64,000 bases of DNA, from NCBI RefSeq assembly GCF_000247695.1, contig NW_004624784.1, forward strand, positions 13,766,634-13,830,633, written 5' to 3'. The stretch comes from Heterocephalus glaber (lineage: Eukaryota; Chordata; Mammalia; Rodentia; Bathyergidae). A model generated the notes under the pieces. It did no database searches and was not told the DNA's origin. It saw only the letters and a program-made list of their open reading frames with translations. Below are positions 21,877 to 27,478 of the stretch, one piece after another; the stretch's first letter is position 1; every line of letters starts with the position of its first letter. Position numbers and translations under genes: made by a program.

Positions 21877-22929
21877 AGATACGTCAACATGAAATATAAA
21901 TTGACCTGAAATTGTTTTGGGGTTTTTGTTTTTTTCCTGTGGTACTGAGAATTGAACCTTAGGTCCTGGCTTCTAATATTTAGGTACTGACCTTGTCTCA
22001 AAATTTAAAAAAATAGGGCTAGGGATTTAGTTCAGTGGTTTCACCACCTGCTGTACAAGCACAAGGACCCAAGTTCAATCCCTGGTACCAAAAAAAAAAG
22101 AAAAGAAAAGAAAATTCTAATTTTGGACCGGGGATTTAGCTCAGTGGTTCTACCACCTGCCTCGCAAGCTAAGGACCCGAGTTCAGTCCCCGGTACCAAG
22201 AAAAATAATAATAAAAAAATTAAAAAATAACAAGGACTTTCTCAGCATAAAGGCCCTGGTTCAATTCCCAGTACAAAAAAAGAAAAACAGGGCCGGGGAT
22301 TTAGCTCAGTGGTTCCGGCGCCTGTTTCACAAGCACAAGGTCCCAAGTTTGATCCCCAGTACCAAAAAATAAAAATAAAAAATAAAAAAATCTAAAGGCT
22401 AGTGACAGAAAGATAGCATTTTTTGTTATTGTTTTTTGTTTGTTTTTGTGGTACCGGGGATCAAACTCAGGACTTTGTGCTTGCAAGGCAGGTGGCGGCA
22501 CCACTGAGCTAAATCCCCAGCCCAAGATAGCATTTTTTAAGCTGCTAGAATCAAATATCCTCTGAACAGCAGTGTTAAAATAAAGTTCTTAAAAGGCAGA
22601 GAGACAAAGTGGCTGGAAAAACTCCTAGATCATTCTTTTTCTCATCTCATTCTAACACCCAAGTCAGCATTTGACTTAGTTATAATGCACTTAATCTAGC
22701 TTCATTTGCAGTTGAAATGAGGTGCCTAGTTGTTCTATTTTTGGCTTAGGATATTAGAACTTATAGAAATAACCACAATTCCTTTTCTCTCTTTATTCCC
22801 AGTGACCAAACAGATCCTTTTAACCGTAGTCCCCTCACCATGGACCAGATCCGGCCAAACACTGAACTGAAAGAAAAAATTCAACAATGGCTTGCAGAAA
22901 GGAAGCAACAAAAGGAGCAACTTGAATAA
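310..22929 (+). CDS. UBE4A: Ubiquitin conjugation factor E4 A (U-box E3/E4), 5'-partial, 16 exons in window
   Basis: UBE4A is the mammalian relative of yeast Ufd2, an E4/E3 enzyme that extends ubiquitin chains on substrates already bearing a few ubiquitins. Sixteen exons are seen: 310-462, 950-1109, 1597-1799, 1996-2187, 3349-3682, 5538-5658, 7353-7657, 9666-9798, 10744-10931, 12491-12591, 12679-12792, 14330-14504, 19235-19415, 19840-19987, 21441-21598, 22803-22929. They sum to 2793 nt, i.e. 930 residues plus TAA. All introns are GT-AG and every junction phase matches. The human protein is about 1066 residues as I recall, so about 136 N-terminal residues lie upstream. The middle is the helical Ufd2 core. 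Residues about 854-925 (window numbering) are the U-box, with DPV at 867-869 and DPFNR at 893-897, ending only 5 residues before the stop. No frameshift or premature stop is seen. Identification is very secure; start lies outside the window. Confidence 0.97.
950..1109 (+). CDS. UBE4A: UBE4A window exon 2
   Basis: Acceptor ttccag ends at 949, donor gtaagt starts at 1110. Begins in phase 0 with [11 protein letters not shown] and leaves one base for the next codon. Window residues 52-104. Confidence 0.93.
1287..1459 (+). mobile_element. B1-dID dimeric SINE
   Basis: B1 left half (ggtgtggtggtgcat to gaccctgtctc) joined to an ID-like right half (ggctggggatgtagctcag to ccccacc). Confidence 0.85.
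1466..1549 (+). mobile_element. ID SINE
   Basis: gggccagggatttagctc through tttgatccccagtc and an A-run. It sits just upstream of the acceptor of the exon at 1597. Confidence 0.85.
1597..1799 (+). CDS. UBE4A: UBE4A window exon 3
   Basis: Acceptor tattag ends at 1596, donor gtaggt at 1800. The split codon makes His, giving [16 protein letters not shown]. Window residues 105-172, start of the Ufd2-type helical core. An ID SINE ends only about 47 bases before the acceptor. Confidence 0.93.
1996..2187 (+). CDS. UBE4A: UBE4A window exon 4
   Basis: Acceptor tacag ends at 1995, donor gtagaa at 2188. Phase 0 at both ends, 64 codons, [12 protein letters not shown] to EANIHQ. Window residues 173-236. 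Too interrupted by frame context to appear as a long open frame. Confidence 0.92.
2684..2800 (+). mobile_element. Old hAT-Charlie-like DNA transposon fragment
   Basis: tttttgtaaataaagtttta, followed by cccatgtccattcat and a degraded remainder, matches the widespread Charlie-type element as I recall it. Exact subfamily is not determined. Confidence 0.5.
2877..3020 (+). mobile_element. B1 SINE
   Basis: gccaggtgtggtagcc to ccctgtctc plus A-run, with the duplicated ctacatagttcaaggcc segment. Confidence 0.9.
3042..3130 (+). mobile_element. ID SINE with target duplication
   Basis: gccggggatttacc to cccagtacc and A-tail. Flanked by aactaagccctg and aactaagtcctg. Confidence 0.88.
3349..3682 (+). 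CDS. UBE4A: UBE4A window exon 5
   Basis: Acceptor aaacag ends at 3348, donor gtaggg at 3683. Largest coding exon here (334 nt), [13 protein letters not shown] to NVHMR plus one base. Window residues 237-347. A GT microsatellite starts 26 bases after the donor. Confidence 0.93.
3709..3760 (+). repeat. (GT)15 followed by (GA)n microsatellite
   Basis: Fifteen perfect GT units at 3709-3738, then an AG/GA run to about 3759. It lies 26 bases after the donor at 3683, so the sense pre-mRNA carries a UG repeat. Confidence 0.97.
3818..3937 (+). mobile_element. B1 SINE, diverged
   Basis: gcctagtggtacatacctat, then caggcggctgaggcaag and ggccagcctgggctacac. The 3' part is short. Confidence 0.75.
3953..4031 (-). 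mobile_element. ID SINE
   Basis: ccagtaccagaaatcgaac to gagctacatcctcggccc, reverse orientation, diverged. Confidence 0.8.
4135..4370 (+). mobile_element. Unclassified ancient interspersed repeat
   Basis: Text such as ttgttgaactcagaggctcc and gggagcacagagaaggg resembles the copies at 46690-47210 and 50105-50520. It is mammal-wide by memory; the family name is not known to me. Confidence 0.4.
4406..4489 (+). mobile_element. ID SINE with target duplication
   Basis: ggccagggatttagctcag to ccccagtcc and A12. Flanks aaaagttcagaa and aaaagttcagag. Confidence 0.9.
4681..4826 (+). mobile_element. B1 SINE
   Basis: gggtgtggtgggacatgcc to gagcctgtctttaaaa, with the internal duplication (catagtgagttcaagacc). 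Confidence 0.88.
4851..5032 (-). mobile_element. B1-dID dimeric SINE
   Basis: Reverse ID-like half (agtaccagggattaaac to gcagccc), a T-rich linker, then a short reverse B1 half ending actgtgcccagc. Confidence 0.8.
5138..5231 (+). mobile_element. ID SINE with target duplication
   Basis: gggccagggatttagctcag to ccctggtacc plus A19. Flanks aaaatcaagtctt on both sides. Confidence 0.93.
5538..5658 (+). CDS. UBE4A: UBE4A window exon 6
   Basis: Acceptor ctttgag ends at 5537 and donor gtaact begins 5659. Translation [15 protein letters not shown] to YLGFH, leaving two bases. Window residues 348-387. The polypyrimidine tract is short. The exon is found by phase and by match to the protein family, as other frames through it are also open. 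Confidence 0.9.
5881..6030 (+). mobile_element. B1 SINE
   Basis: tgccgggtatgttggcg to accctgtttcaaaacac, with duplication around ctacatagttcaaggcc. Confidence 0.88.
6377..6467 (+). mobile_element. ID SINE (ctgctg-type) with target duplication
   Basis: ggggctggggatttagc, body with gtctgctgcacaagcgc, then A15. Flanks attttgctgagtat and attttgctgaatat. Confidence 0.92.
6470..7340. other. Intron stretch without recognised repeat
   Basis: About 870 bases of AT-rich UBE4A intron ahead of exon 7. No SINE, RNA gene or coding signal seen. Confidence 0.6.
7353..7657 (+). CDS. UBE4A: UBE4A window exon 7
   Basis: Acceptor gggcag ends at 7352, donor gtaagc at 7658. [16 protein letters not shown] to GYSSLAYVP, then one base. 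Window residues 388-489. The open frame continues past the donor into the intron; that extension is not coding. Confidence 0.93.
8000..8086 (+). mobile_element. ID SINE
   Basis: gggccagggatttagctcag to acccggtacc and A12, inserted in an AT-rich part of the intron. Confidence 0.9.
8345..8416 (+). mobile_element. Tailless ID SINE
   Basis: Full ID body ending ccccggtacc with no A-run. A perfect 10-base duplication caatacgcca lies at 8335-8344 and 8417-8426. Confidence 0.9.
8429..8627 (+). mobile_element. B1-dID dimeric SINE
   Basis: ggctggacatggtgatac to accctgtctcag, linker, then gggctgatgatgtagctc to ccccagtac and A12. Confidence 0.88.
9222..9390 (+). mobile_element. B1-dID dimeric SINE, 5' truncated
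   Basis: Begins at agccagcactctaggagg and continues through gggctgggagtatagctc to ctgcaag. The first about 25 bases of B1 are missing. Confidence 0.82.
9397..9478 (+). mobile_element. ID SINE with target duplication
   Basis: gggcccaggatttagctcag to cccagtacc and (AAAT)n tail. Flanks ataaaactac on both sides. It landed in the tail of the preceding dimer. Confidence 0.9.
9666..9798 (+). CDS. UBE4A: UBE4A window exon 8
   Basis: Acceptor tttcag ends at 9665, donor gtgaag at 9799. The split codon is Glu: [17 protein letters not shown] to GSIE, two bases over. Window residues 490-533. Confidence 0.92.
9830..10740. other. Intron stretch, mostly unique
   Basis: UBE4A intron between exons 8 and 9. 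No SINE. A weak old-repeat trace (tatttattaggcacacac) lies near 10384-10470. No RNA gene recognised. Confidence 0.5.
10744..10931 (+). CDS. UBE4A: UBE4A window exon 9
   Basis: Acceptor ttgcag ends at 10743, donor gtaaag at 10932. [18 protein letters not shown] to VFVDIEFT, one base over. Window residues 534-596. Confidence 0.93.
11073..11215 (-). mobile_element. B1-dID dimeric SINE
   Basis: Short reverse dID part (actgaagactgaacccaggg) then reverse B1 (ttaagttgcccaggttgg to caccatgcccagc). Confidence 0.8.
11222..11305 (-). mobile_element. ID SINE with target duplication
   Basis: T-run, ggtaccagaggtcgaag to ctaaatccccagtc. Flanks cttctgcttttt and cctctgcttttt. Confidence 0.9.
11334..11402 (+). 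mobile_element. ID SINE, internally deleted
   Basis: gggctggggatttaactcag runs directly from cacctgcct to gagtttgatcc, missing about 20 bases of the body. Confidence 0.82.
11411..11505 (+). mobile_element. ID-like (dID-type) SINE
   Basis: gatggggatatagctcagtg to tgcctagcacagc with AAAT-rich tail. It is closer to the right half of B1-dID than to the ggtacc IDs. Confidence 0.75.
11689..11883. mobile_element. Three-part SINE cluster
   Basis: A forward ID (11689-11737), a reverse dID fragment (about 11745-11800) and a reverse full ID (11801-11883). The flanks ctaggtttcttta recur at 11735 and 11884, so the inner copies entered an older ID. Confidence 0.8.
12257..12343 (-). mobile_element. ID SINE with target duplication
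   Basis: T14, ggaaccagggattgaac to taaatccccgggcc. Flanks tatgtaggctttt on both sides. Confidence 0.92.
12491..12591 (+). CDS. UBE4A: UBE4A window exon 10
   Basis: Acceptor ctctag ends at 12490, donor gtgaga at 12592. [15 protein letters not shown] to YRESIK. Window residues 597-630. Only 87 bases of intron separate it from the next exon. Confidence 0.93.
12679..12792 (+). CDS. UBE4A: UBE4A window exon 11
   Basis: Acceptor tttcag ends at 12678. The donor is the weak gtttta at 12793. Phase 0 at both ends, 38 codons, [13 protein letters not shown] to LLDEAIQ. Window residues 631-668. Confidence 0.92.
12800..13855. other. Intron stretch, unique, with a small hairpin
   Basis: About 1 kb of UBE4A intron with no recognised interspersed repeat. 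The only structure I see is the inverted repeat at 13291-13341. Confidence 0.55.
13860..13944 (+). mobile_element. ID SINE
   Basis: gctggggatttagctcactg to ccccagtacc and A-rich tail. Confidence 0.9.
14330..14504 (+). CDS. UBE4A: UBE4A window exon 12
   Basis: Acceptor ctgtag ends at 14329, donor gtaaga at 14505. [17 protein letters not shown] to LAFLTS, one base over. Window residues 669-726. A truncated ID SINE begins about 22 bases into the following intron. Confidence 0.93.
14527..14585 (+). mobile_element. ID SINE, 5' truncated
   Basis: Only the 3' half: cagcacctgcctcacaag to ccctggtacc plus A13. It starts about 22 bases after the exon 12 donor. Confidence 0.85.
14744..14831 (+). mobile_element. 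ID-like (dID-type) SINE
   Basis: gggagctgggagcatacctc to ccccagtacc and (AAC)n tail. The tcactgatagaccacatgc body is tRNA-like. Confidence 0.7.
14845..14947. repeat. AT/GT-rich low-complexity tract
   Basis: Alternating purine-pyrimidine runs (tatata, tgtgca, cacaca) give overlapping spurious open frames on both strands. Confidence 0.8.
15015..15148 (+). mobile_element. Old DNA-transposon fragment
   Basis: gctgcactgtcccattcag, then gccacatgtggct and aaaatgtggctactc match an old mammalian MER-type DNA transposon. The same element type is seen at 18190-18700. Confidence 0.5.
15149..15230 (+). mobile_element. ID SINE with target duplication
   Basis: ggggctggggatttagc to ccccagtacc, A/T-rich tail. 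Flanks aaaaagaatcta on both sides. It interrupts the DNA-transposon fossil. Confidence 0.9.
15674..15758 (-). mobile_element. ID SINE with target duplication
   Basis: ttttttggtaccggggattg to aaatccccggccc. Flanks tcacagaaagtttttt on both sides. Confidence 0.94.
15878..16059 (+). mobile_element. Two ID-like SINEs in tandem inside one target duplication
   Basis: Copy 1 at 15878-15957 and copy 2 at 15970-16059, both of the gatgtagctcag type. A single pair of flanks, aatcaaaatggca, lies at 15865 and 16060. Confidence 0.85.
16073..16190 (+). mobile_element. B1 SINE, with internal deletion
   Basis: agccaggtatggtggtgcat to gcagtctctttt. The cctgtaatcc segment is lost. Confidence 0.82.
16587..16761 (+). 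mobile_element. B1-dID dimeric SINE
   Basis: ggaattatggcacattcctg to gagaccctgtc, A13, then gggttagggatacagctcag and a degraded end. Confidence 0.83.
16956..17039 (+). mobile_element. ID SINE (ctgctg-type)
   Basis: gggccagggatttagctcag, body gcctgctgcgcatgcac, then ccccggtacc and A-tail. Confidence 0.92.
17729..17780 (+). mobile_element. B1 fragment
   Basis: ccaggtgtagtgatgatacg to gctactcagaag: only the first third of a B1-like unit. Confidence 0.55.
17839..17886 (-). mobile_element. ID SINE, 5' truncated, with target duplication
   Basis: T-run, ggtaccggggatcgaac to cttgcaag. Flanks agccatgactaa on both sides. Confidence 0.9.
17961..18047 (+). mobile_element. ID SINE with target duplication
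   Basis: gggctggggatttagctcag to ccccagtacc and A-tail. Flanks aaagctcatcaa on both sides. Confidence 0.93.
18315..18404 (-). mobile_element. ID SINE (ctgctg-type) with target duplication
   Basis: T17, ggtaccagggatcgaac to taaatccccagccc. Flanks tagagcttt on both sides. Confidence 0.92.
18514..18646 (+). mobile_element. B1 SINE
   Basis: agccaggcatagtggcgcac to aagactc and A13, with internal duplication. Confidence 0.88.
18885..19072 (-). mobile_element. B1-dID dimeric SINE
   Basis: gcagtactgggaattgagcc to ccagtcccc, then gagacaggatctcattaag to caccatgcccag. Confidence 0.85.
19235..19415 (+). CDS. UBE4A: UBE4A window exon 13
   Basis: Acceptor ttccag ends at 19234, donor gtacat at 19416. 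[16 protein letters not shown] to CTIYLNL, two bases over that complete Gly with the next exon. Window residues 727-786. The preceding intron (14505-19234) is the longest in the window part of the gene. Confidence 0.93.
19840..19987 (+). CDS. UBE4A: UBE4A window exon 14
   Basis: Acceptor ttccag ends at 19839, donor gtgaga at 19988. [17 protein letters not shown] to NLAERIK, ending in phase 0. Window residues 787-836, end of the helical core. Confidence 0.93.
20470..20636 (+). mobile_element. B1-dID dimeric SINE
   Basis: agctggcatggggacacatg to ccttgtctcc, then ggactggggatgtatctcag to cctagcactgcc. Confidence 0.83.
20706..20825 (-). mobile_element. B1 SINE
   Basis: gagacagggtctcattgtg to gctgggattacag and a worn end. 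Central part is short. Confidence 0.8.
21229..21312 (+). mobile_element. ID SINE with target duplication
   Basis: ggaccagggatttagctcag to ccccggtacc and tail. Flanks aaaaacagcta on both sides. Confidence 0.92.
21441..21598 (+). CDS. UBE4A: UBE4A window exon 15 (U-box first part)
   Basis: Acceptor tctcag ends at 21440, donor gtatgc at 21599. [17 protein letters not shown] then the U-box start [17 protein letters not shown]. Window residues 837-888 plus two bases. Residue 866 is Ser where I recall Cys in human; U-boxes do not bind zinc, so this is tolerable. Confidence 0.93.
21613..21805 (+). mobile_element. B1-dID dimeric SINE
   Basis: aatgaggcacactcctgtaa to gcctatctc, then gggctggggatatagctcag to actattgc and A-run. 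It begins about 14 bases after the exon 15 donor. Confidence 0.85.
21841..21882 (+). pseudogene. U6 snRNA 5' fragment (retro-copy)
   Basis: gtgcttgcttcggcagcaca and the next 22 bases match the first 42 bases of U6 snRNA with two visible changes (c to t near base 6, c to a near base 37), then diverge abruptly. The ISL, ACAGAGA box and 3' end are absent, so it is not a working U6 gene. Confidence 0.88.
21930..22523. mobile_element. SINE cluster in UBE4A last intron
   Basis: In order: reverse dID fragment (21930-21970), B1 tail (about 21986-22005), forward IDs at 22016-22112, 22126-22218 and 22289-22390, a dID fragment at 22229-22287, and a reverse ID at 22426-22523 with flanks aagatagcatttttt. 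Little unique DNA remains. Confidence 0.85.
22803..22929 (+). CDS. UBE4A: UBE4A last coding exon (U-box second part)
   Basis: Acceptor tcccag ends at 22802. [16 protein letters not shown] to [10 protein letters not shown], then TAA at 22927-22929. Window residues 889-930. It carries the second half of the U-box, including the conserved DPFNR and its closing helix. The stop overlaps an AATAAA string that is unlikely to be the main polyadenylation signal. Confidence 0.94.
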
Positions 22930-23462
22930 ATACTGTGAACTAAACAAACCAAAAGCCAACCCCAAGTGTAGATAAACAATTGTCGTGGTCTCCCTCTTTC
23001 TGGTTCTGTTCCTTTCTTTTCTATTTTTTCCCCTCTTCACCAAATTAAAGAACTACTCTTGGTCAAATTATGATAATTATGATTCCTAAGAACTTGTCAA
23101 CACTTCCCTGGCTTGCAGTAAAATACACTTTCTTATAGTGTCACCGAGTTTAGAAACCATCACTAATTTTCAGCCTTTATTCTCTTTTCTCACTTTAAGT
23201 TATATTTTTAAGTCGTGTCACATATTTCAGTGACAGCTTAAATCAGAAAAATCTGTTATTCTACATACTTACTAGTCCTCATAATTTGGACTTAAACCCT
23301 TGTTATAGTTCTGTAATGTTACAGAATAACATAAAAGCAAATACGTTCATGTTTGTGCAGACTTTTGAATGACAGGTAAGTTTTTTTTTAAAGGAATCTT
23401 TTGCAGCTTCTGCTGGTAGCTTTTAATTTTGTTATATTGTAACTCAAAGATATCATCATAGT

Positions 23463-23547
23463 GGGCCAGAGATTTAGTTCAGTGGTTCCGCCACCTGCCT
23501 CACAAGCCCAAGGTCCTGAGTTTGATCCCTGGTACCAAAAAATATAT
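23463..23547 (+). mobile_element. ID SINE in UBE4A 3' UTR
   Basis: gggccagagatttagttcag to ccctggtacc and A-tail. Confidence 0.9.
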
Positions 23548-24941
23548 ATTTATCTGTATAGATATATATCATCAGATGCTTTCTCATGAGGTTGTCACCA
23601 CCAAAAATGTAGCCCTGCAATCTTTTTATGGGGATTAGTAATGGCACATTTGCCATCTTGACACTTTAGTCAAAAAAATTCTGGGGTGAGGGAATAAATG
23701 GAAGCTGTTGGGTATTTTATCTCTTATGGAAATTCTGTTGCTACAAGGAGTAACCCTAAGCAGAAAACTTAGGCAACAAATATTGCAATCACAAAAAATG
23801 TCATTTTAAGACACTATATCAGTAGTATATCTCAGTATGTATTATGCATATACACATGCACACTTACCATGTGCTTTTTTATATTGGTCTATTGTAAACT
23901 AATTACCACTTTATATTATCTTCTCATGGTAAGATGTAAACTGTGTGGCCATGCTTACTCATATACTCTAGACAAGTAAAATTCTGAGACTATAAAATGT
24001 ATATAATTTTTGTTTAGGCTGTGATCTGACTTGTAAGAGCTGCTTCTAACATAGCCTTAGATCATCAGTTAAAAGCAGAAATGGGAGCAAAACCTTATCT
24101 ACAAGCCATTTTAAATATCCACTTATCCCTGAGTAGTTAGTAAGCAGATGGGACCTCCTTTTGTAGGCTTAGCCTGAACTCTCCAATTTAACCTGTTGAG
24201 TGAGCCACATTCCCCAGTGGACCATCTTTTTATCAGTGTCCATCTAAGCCCAGAGATATCATGATAAGGGACAAGAAAAGTGATTTAGAAATAGGGGTCA
24301 AATATATTTTTATGATATTCCAACACAAGTTGCTATAAATGGTCTTTGGTATGTTTTGATGGTATCAGCTGGAAAACCTCAAATCTAAGAGGGCCTCCTA
24401 GCCCGGTTATAAAATAGATACTACCTATCGCTGTGCTTATAAACGAAAAAGGACTGGGACACTTTTGCATATGCCAGAATGTAAGATTGAATTGTTGTGC
24501 TTTCTCAGCCTTTAATGGGTGTACTGACAGGATTTATTTTCTTAAAATGAACTTTGTTTCATATTTATTCTCCTCTTGAAAATGAACTGTGTATAAAATA
24601 AGTTTCTGCCTACTTGCATTTATCTTCCCATCCCAATCTAATAGTGTCATTCTAAAAGGAAAAGAGGAAAAGACCAGAGTTTTACAGGAGAAAATTAGAA
24701 GAAAATGGGCACAAAACCTCAAAAAGCAGCTGTTTCCAGCAGCTTTCTAGCTAACAACCTCTATGCTGCCTCTGGTGTCTGTATTGTATTTCTGTAATTA
24801 ACCTTCAGATTGTAAGCCTCTTGTGGCAAGCATTATTGTTTTTTTGTTTTTTATAAAGCTCTTTTCCTGAGACTTTATGAATGGCTGTGGCAGCATTCAT
24901 GCTGCTGATATCTTTAAATACATCACAAAAGCAAGTGTGTA

Positions 24942-24978
24942 CCTGAGTTTGATCCCCGGTACCAAAAAAAAAAAAAAA
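24942..24978 (+). mobile_element. ID SINE remnant, extreme 5' truncation
   Basis: Only cctgagtttgatccccggtacc-equivalent (B-box to end) plus A-tail. Perfect 15-base flanks aaaagcaagtgtgta at 24927-24941 and 24976-24990. Confidence 0.92.
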
Positions 24979-25186
24979 AGCAAGTGTGTAGCCAAAGGCC
25001 ACTACTAGTAAAGAAACCAAGTGTCCTCTGTGCCTTCTTTCTTCAAAGTAGCTTAGGAACATCTGAAAAAGTGAGACTTAAAAAAAATCCCATCTCAATA
25101 CATGGTGCATATGTGCATTTAGAAGTGTAGAGAGGTATTTTGTCTGGAACTCAGCAACTCTAAATCTTTTTAAGAGTAGACTTTCT

Positions 25187-25271
25187 ATGGGCCAGGGATT
25201 TAGCTCAGTGGTTCCGTCGCCTGCCTCGCAAGTGCAAGGACCCGAGTTCGATCCCTGGTACCAAAAAAAAA
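25187..25271 (+). mobile_element. ID SINE in UBE4A 3' UTR (first of two at one site)
   Basis: gggccagggatttagctcag to ccctggtacc and A-tail. Flanks aagagtagactttct at 25172-25186 and 25271-25285. Confidence 0.94.
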
Positions 25272-25285
25272 AGAGTAGACTTTCT

Positions 25286-25377
25286 GGGCCTGGAATTTAG
25301 CTCAGTGGTTCTGCCGCCTGCCTTGAAAGCACAAGGCCCTGAGTTCAATCCCTGATACCCACCCCCACCCCCCAAAA
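25286..25377 (+). mobile_element. ID SINE with C-rich tail (second at same site)
   Basis: gggcctggaatttagctcag to ccctgatacc, then a C-rich run and six A. Third copy of the flank (aagtggactttct) ends at 25390. Confidence 0.92.
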
Positions 25378-25959
25378 AAGTGGACTTTCTGATATACCTG
25401 GTTTTATGTGTTCACTTTGCTGGAGTATGATAGAAAAATGAAGACTTTTTAATCAGCTCCGGTATTGCTTACATCTTACAAAGAGGCTAATAATAAACTG
25501 GGAAATTATTTAAGTGGGTTTTGCCAAGCAGTGTCATGGGATTTTTTTTTTTTGGTATAGTTTTTAGTGAATATATGAAATCTGAAGGAAACTAGAGGTT
25601 TGTTTTTTTTCTTTAGAGGTATTTTAATGATGCAGGTGAAGGTGCCAGTTGCTGTTCAGTATCACTCTCTACAAAAGCTTCATTTATTTGATGCTGGTTG
25701 CTAAGCACCCATTGAAGAGTATAAATCTACTGGGGACCTTTACAAGCCAGAGGCTGATACTACACTGTTGTCATGCAAGGAATTAATGCACATGCTCTAA
25801 CTGCTAAATAGGAAAAGAACCTAAAAAAGAAAAAGAAAATGAGCAAAAAAAAAGGTTGACAAATAAAACTTGATCAACATAATGGTATTTTTGAAACATT
25901 CCAGGAAGCTTACTTTTTGTCAAACTTGCCTGGGGGTTGTTTGTTCAAAACTTGTATTT

Positions 25960-25965
25960 AATAAA
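25960..25965 (+). terminator. UBE4A: UBE4A polyadenylation signal AATAAA
   Basis: Canonical AATAAA after a 3 kb 3' UTR, at the distance expected from the human mRNA. Cleavage is expected about 15-25 bases on. AATAAA/ATTAAA strings also occur upstream (22924, 23043, 25492, 25863). Confidence 0.6.
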
Positions 25966-26369
25966 TGAACACCTGAATTACAACCTTTGTAATCACTTTT
26001 ATTACATATTAAAAGCTAATAGTTTTAGAAATTAACTTGAATACCCAGAGGACTCTGACTTCCTTTTTTTTTTTATTAGGTAGGTAGGTAGTATCAAATG
26101 TGTGTAACTTGCCTGACCTGCTCACCAGGTCTCTGGAGGGGACCCTGGAATTATCCTCAGATGAGTCTCAAGGTATACTTTTTTCCTAATTAGCTCCCTT
26201 TGGCTTCACTTTTCCTTATCTGGCCTAAACCCCAGGCCTTTTAATCATTGGCTACCATGTTCCCATTTCTTGCCCATTGTTTCTATATTCCTGCCAGGCA
26301 AAACCTTAGCCTAAACTAACTCAGCCTTACCTTTTGCTCCACAGCCAAGTTACAGACTAGGATGAAAAC

Positions 26370-27100
26370 AACACAATCACTAGAATGGTGCAACCACAAA
26401 TTTGTGGTCTCTAACATTGCCCAACAACCCTTCTGTGTGTCCTTCGACTATTCCAAACTAATCTCTCTTCAAACTCTTCTTAGCATCCCATTTACTCTTC
26501 ACACTCAGATGGCACTGCCTTCTGCTTCACTGGCAAATACTTAAGTTAGCACTTCCAAACTTTTCTCCCATCACCACCTGTTAAAAAGGCCCCACCATTC
26601 CCAGGCCAATACCTTCAGCTTTTTTGCCTCAGAGCACAACAGTTTCCCTTCTTTATAAATTTCTTCCTTGAATTCCACATTCCCCTTTTGTATTCCTTTA
26701 CAGCCATATTTCTTCACATTCACTCTGCCTTCTATCCTAATTTTTCGAAACTGTTCTAGTTAATGTCATATTGCTTAATTAACTTTCCTGTCCTCGATTT
26801 GACTACTCTGCAGTACCTAAGGCATTAAATCACTCCCTCATGGCCCAGGGATTTAGCTCAGTGGTTCCGCCGCCTGCCTGGAAAATGCAAGGTCCTGAGT
26901 TTGATCTCCAGTATCAAAAAAAAAAAAAACACTCCCTAGTTGAAATACTCTTCGCGCTTTTGATGTCACTAATTTTTCTTTCTGCCTCTCTAACCATTCC
27001 ATCAGTTTTTCTTCTGCTCAGGCTGCTCCAGAATACATTACTTACAGTTCGGTGCTTTTCATCAAACGTCACTTCCTTACATCTTTTGATCCAATGACAC
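26370..27100 (+). mobile_element. L2 LINE fragment, old
   Basis: Phrases such as gtggtctctaacattgccca, cactcagatggcactgcctt and cactccctagttgaaatact follow the ancient L2 order I remember. It is interrupted by the ID at 26841. Frames are broken. Confidence 0.5.
26841..26928 (+). mobile_element. ID SINE inside L2
   Basis: tggcccagggatttagctc to ctccagtatc and A13. Flanks atcactccct / acactccct. Confidence 0.9.
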
Positions 27101-27478
27101 TAAACTACAAAGTTTCAGCTTTCCGTAGTATGTAGCTGTTCTCTTACACATCAACTCATGGATCTCTCGATCTTTCCAGATCACCGTCATGCCTTATCTG
27201 AATTATGTTCCCCTTTGCGTTTAGGCTGCAACCTCTTTAGATCCCAACTCTTCCACTCCATCGTTACGTGGACACTTAGAGGCCTCGGGGACAATACTCA
27301 ACACAGAGGCTTTCGTTAAATTCCAAAATACCTGGCATATCGGAACCCCTCAGTAAATGTGATTTTGTTCCTCACAGCTGCATTGCTCCTTGTGGCTAGT
27401 TAGGAAATTACGACTATTAGATTCTAATAGGATACGGGGGAGAATGCGATTACAAAAAAGTCAACTAAAGAAAGGAAC

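Larger units (their letters stand above)
22930..25980 (+). other. UBE4A: UBE4A 3' UTR (approximate end)
   Basis: About 3 kb of non-coding sequence from the stop to the AATAAA at 25960. The length agrees with the known long (about 2.7 kb) 3' UTR of human UBE4A, from memory. It contains four ID SINEs (23463, 24942, 25187, 25286). The 23550-24930 part is AT-rich and free of repeats. The end is inferred, not measured. Confidence 0.65.

Noticed and set aside
21841..21882. Functional U6 gene
   Set aside because: Only the first 42 bases are present and no U6 promoter elements (PSE, TATA at -25) are visible upstream.
22924..22929. AATAAA overlapping the UBE4A stop as the main polyadenylation signal
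   Set aside because: It would leave almost no 3' UTR; the known human gene has a long one and a good signal lies at 25960.
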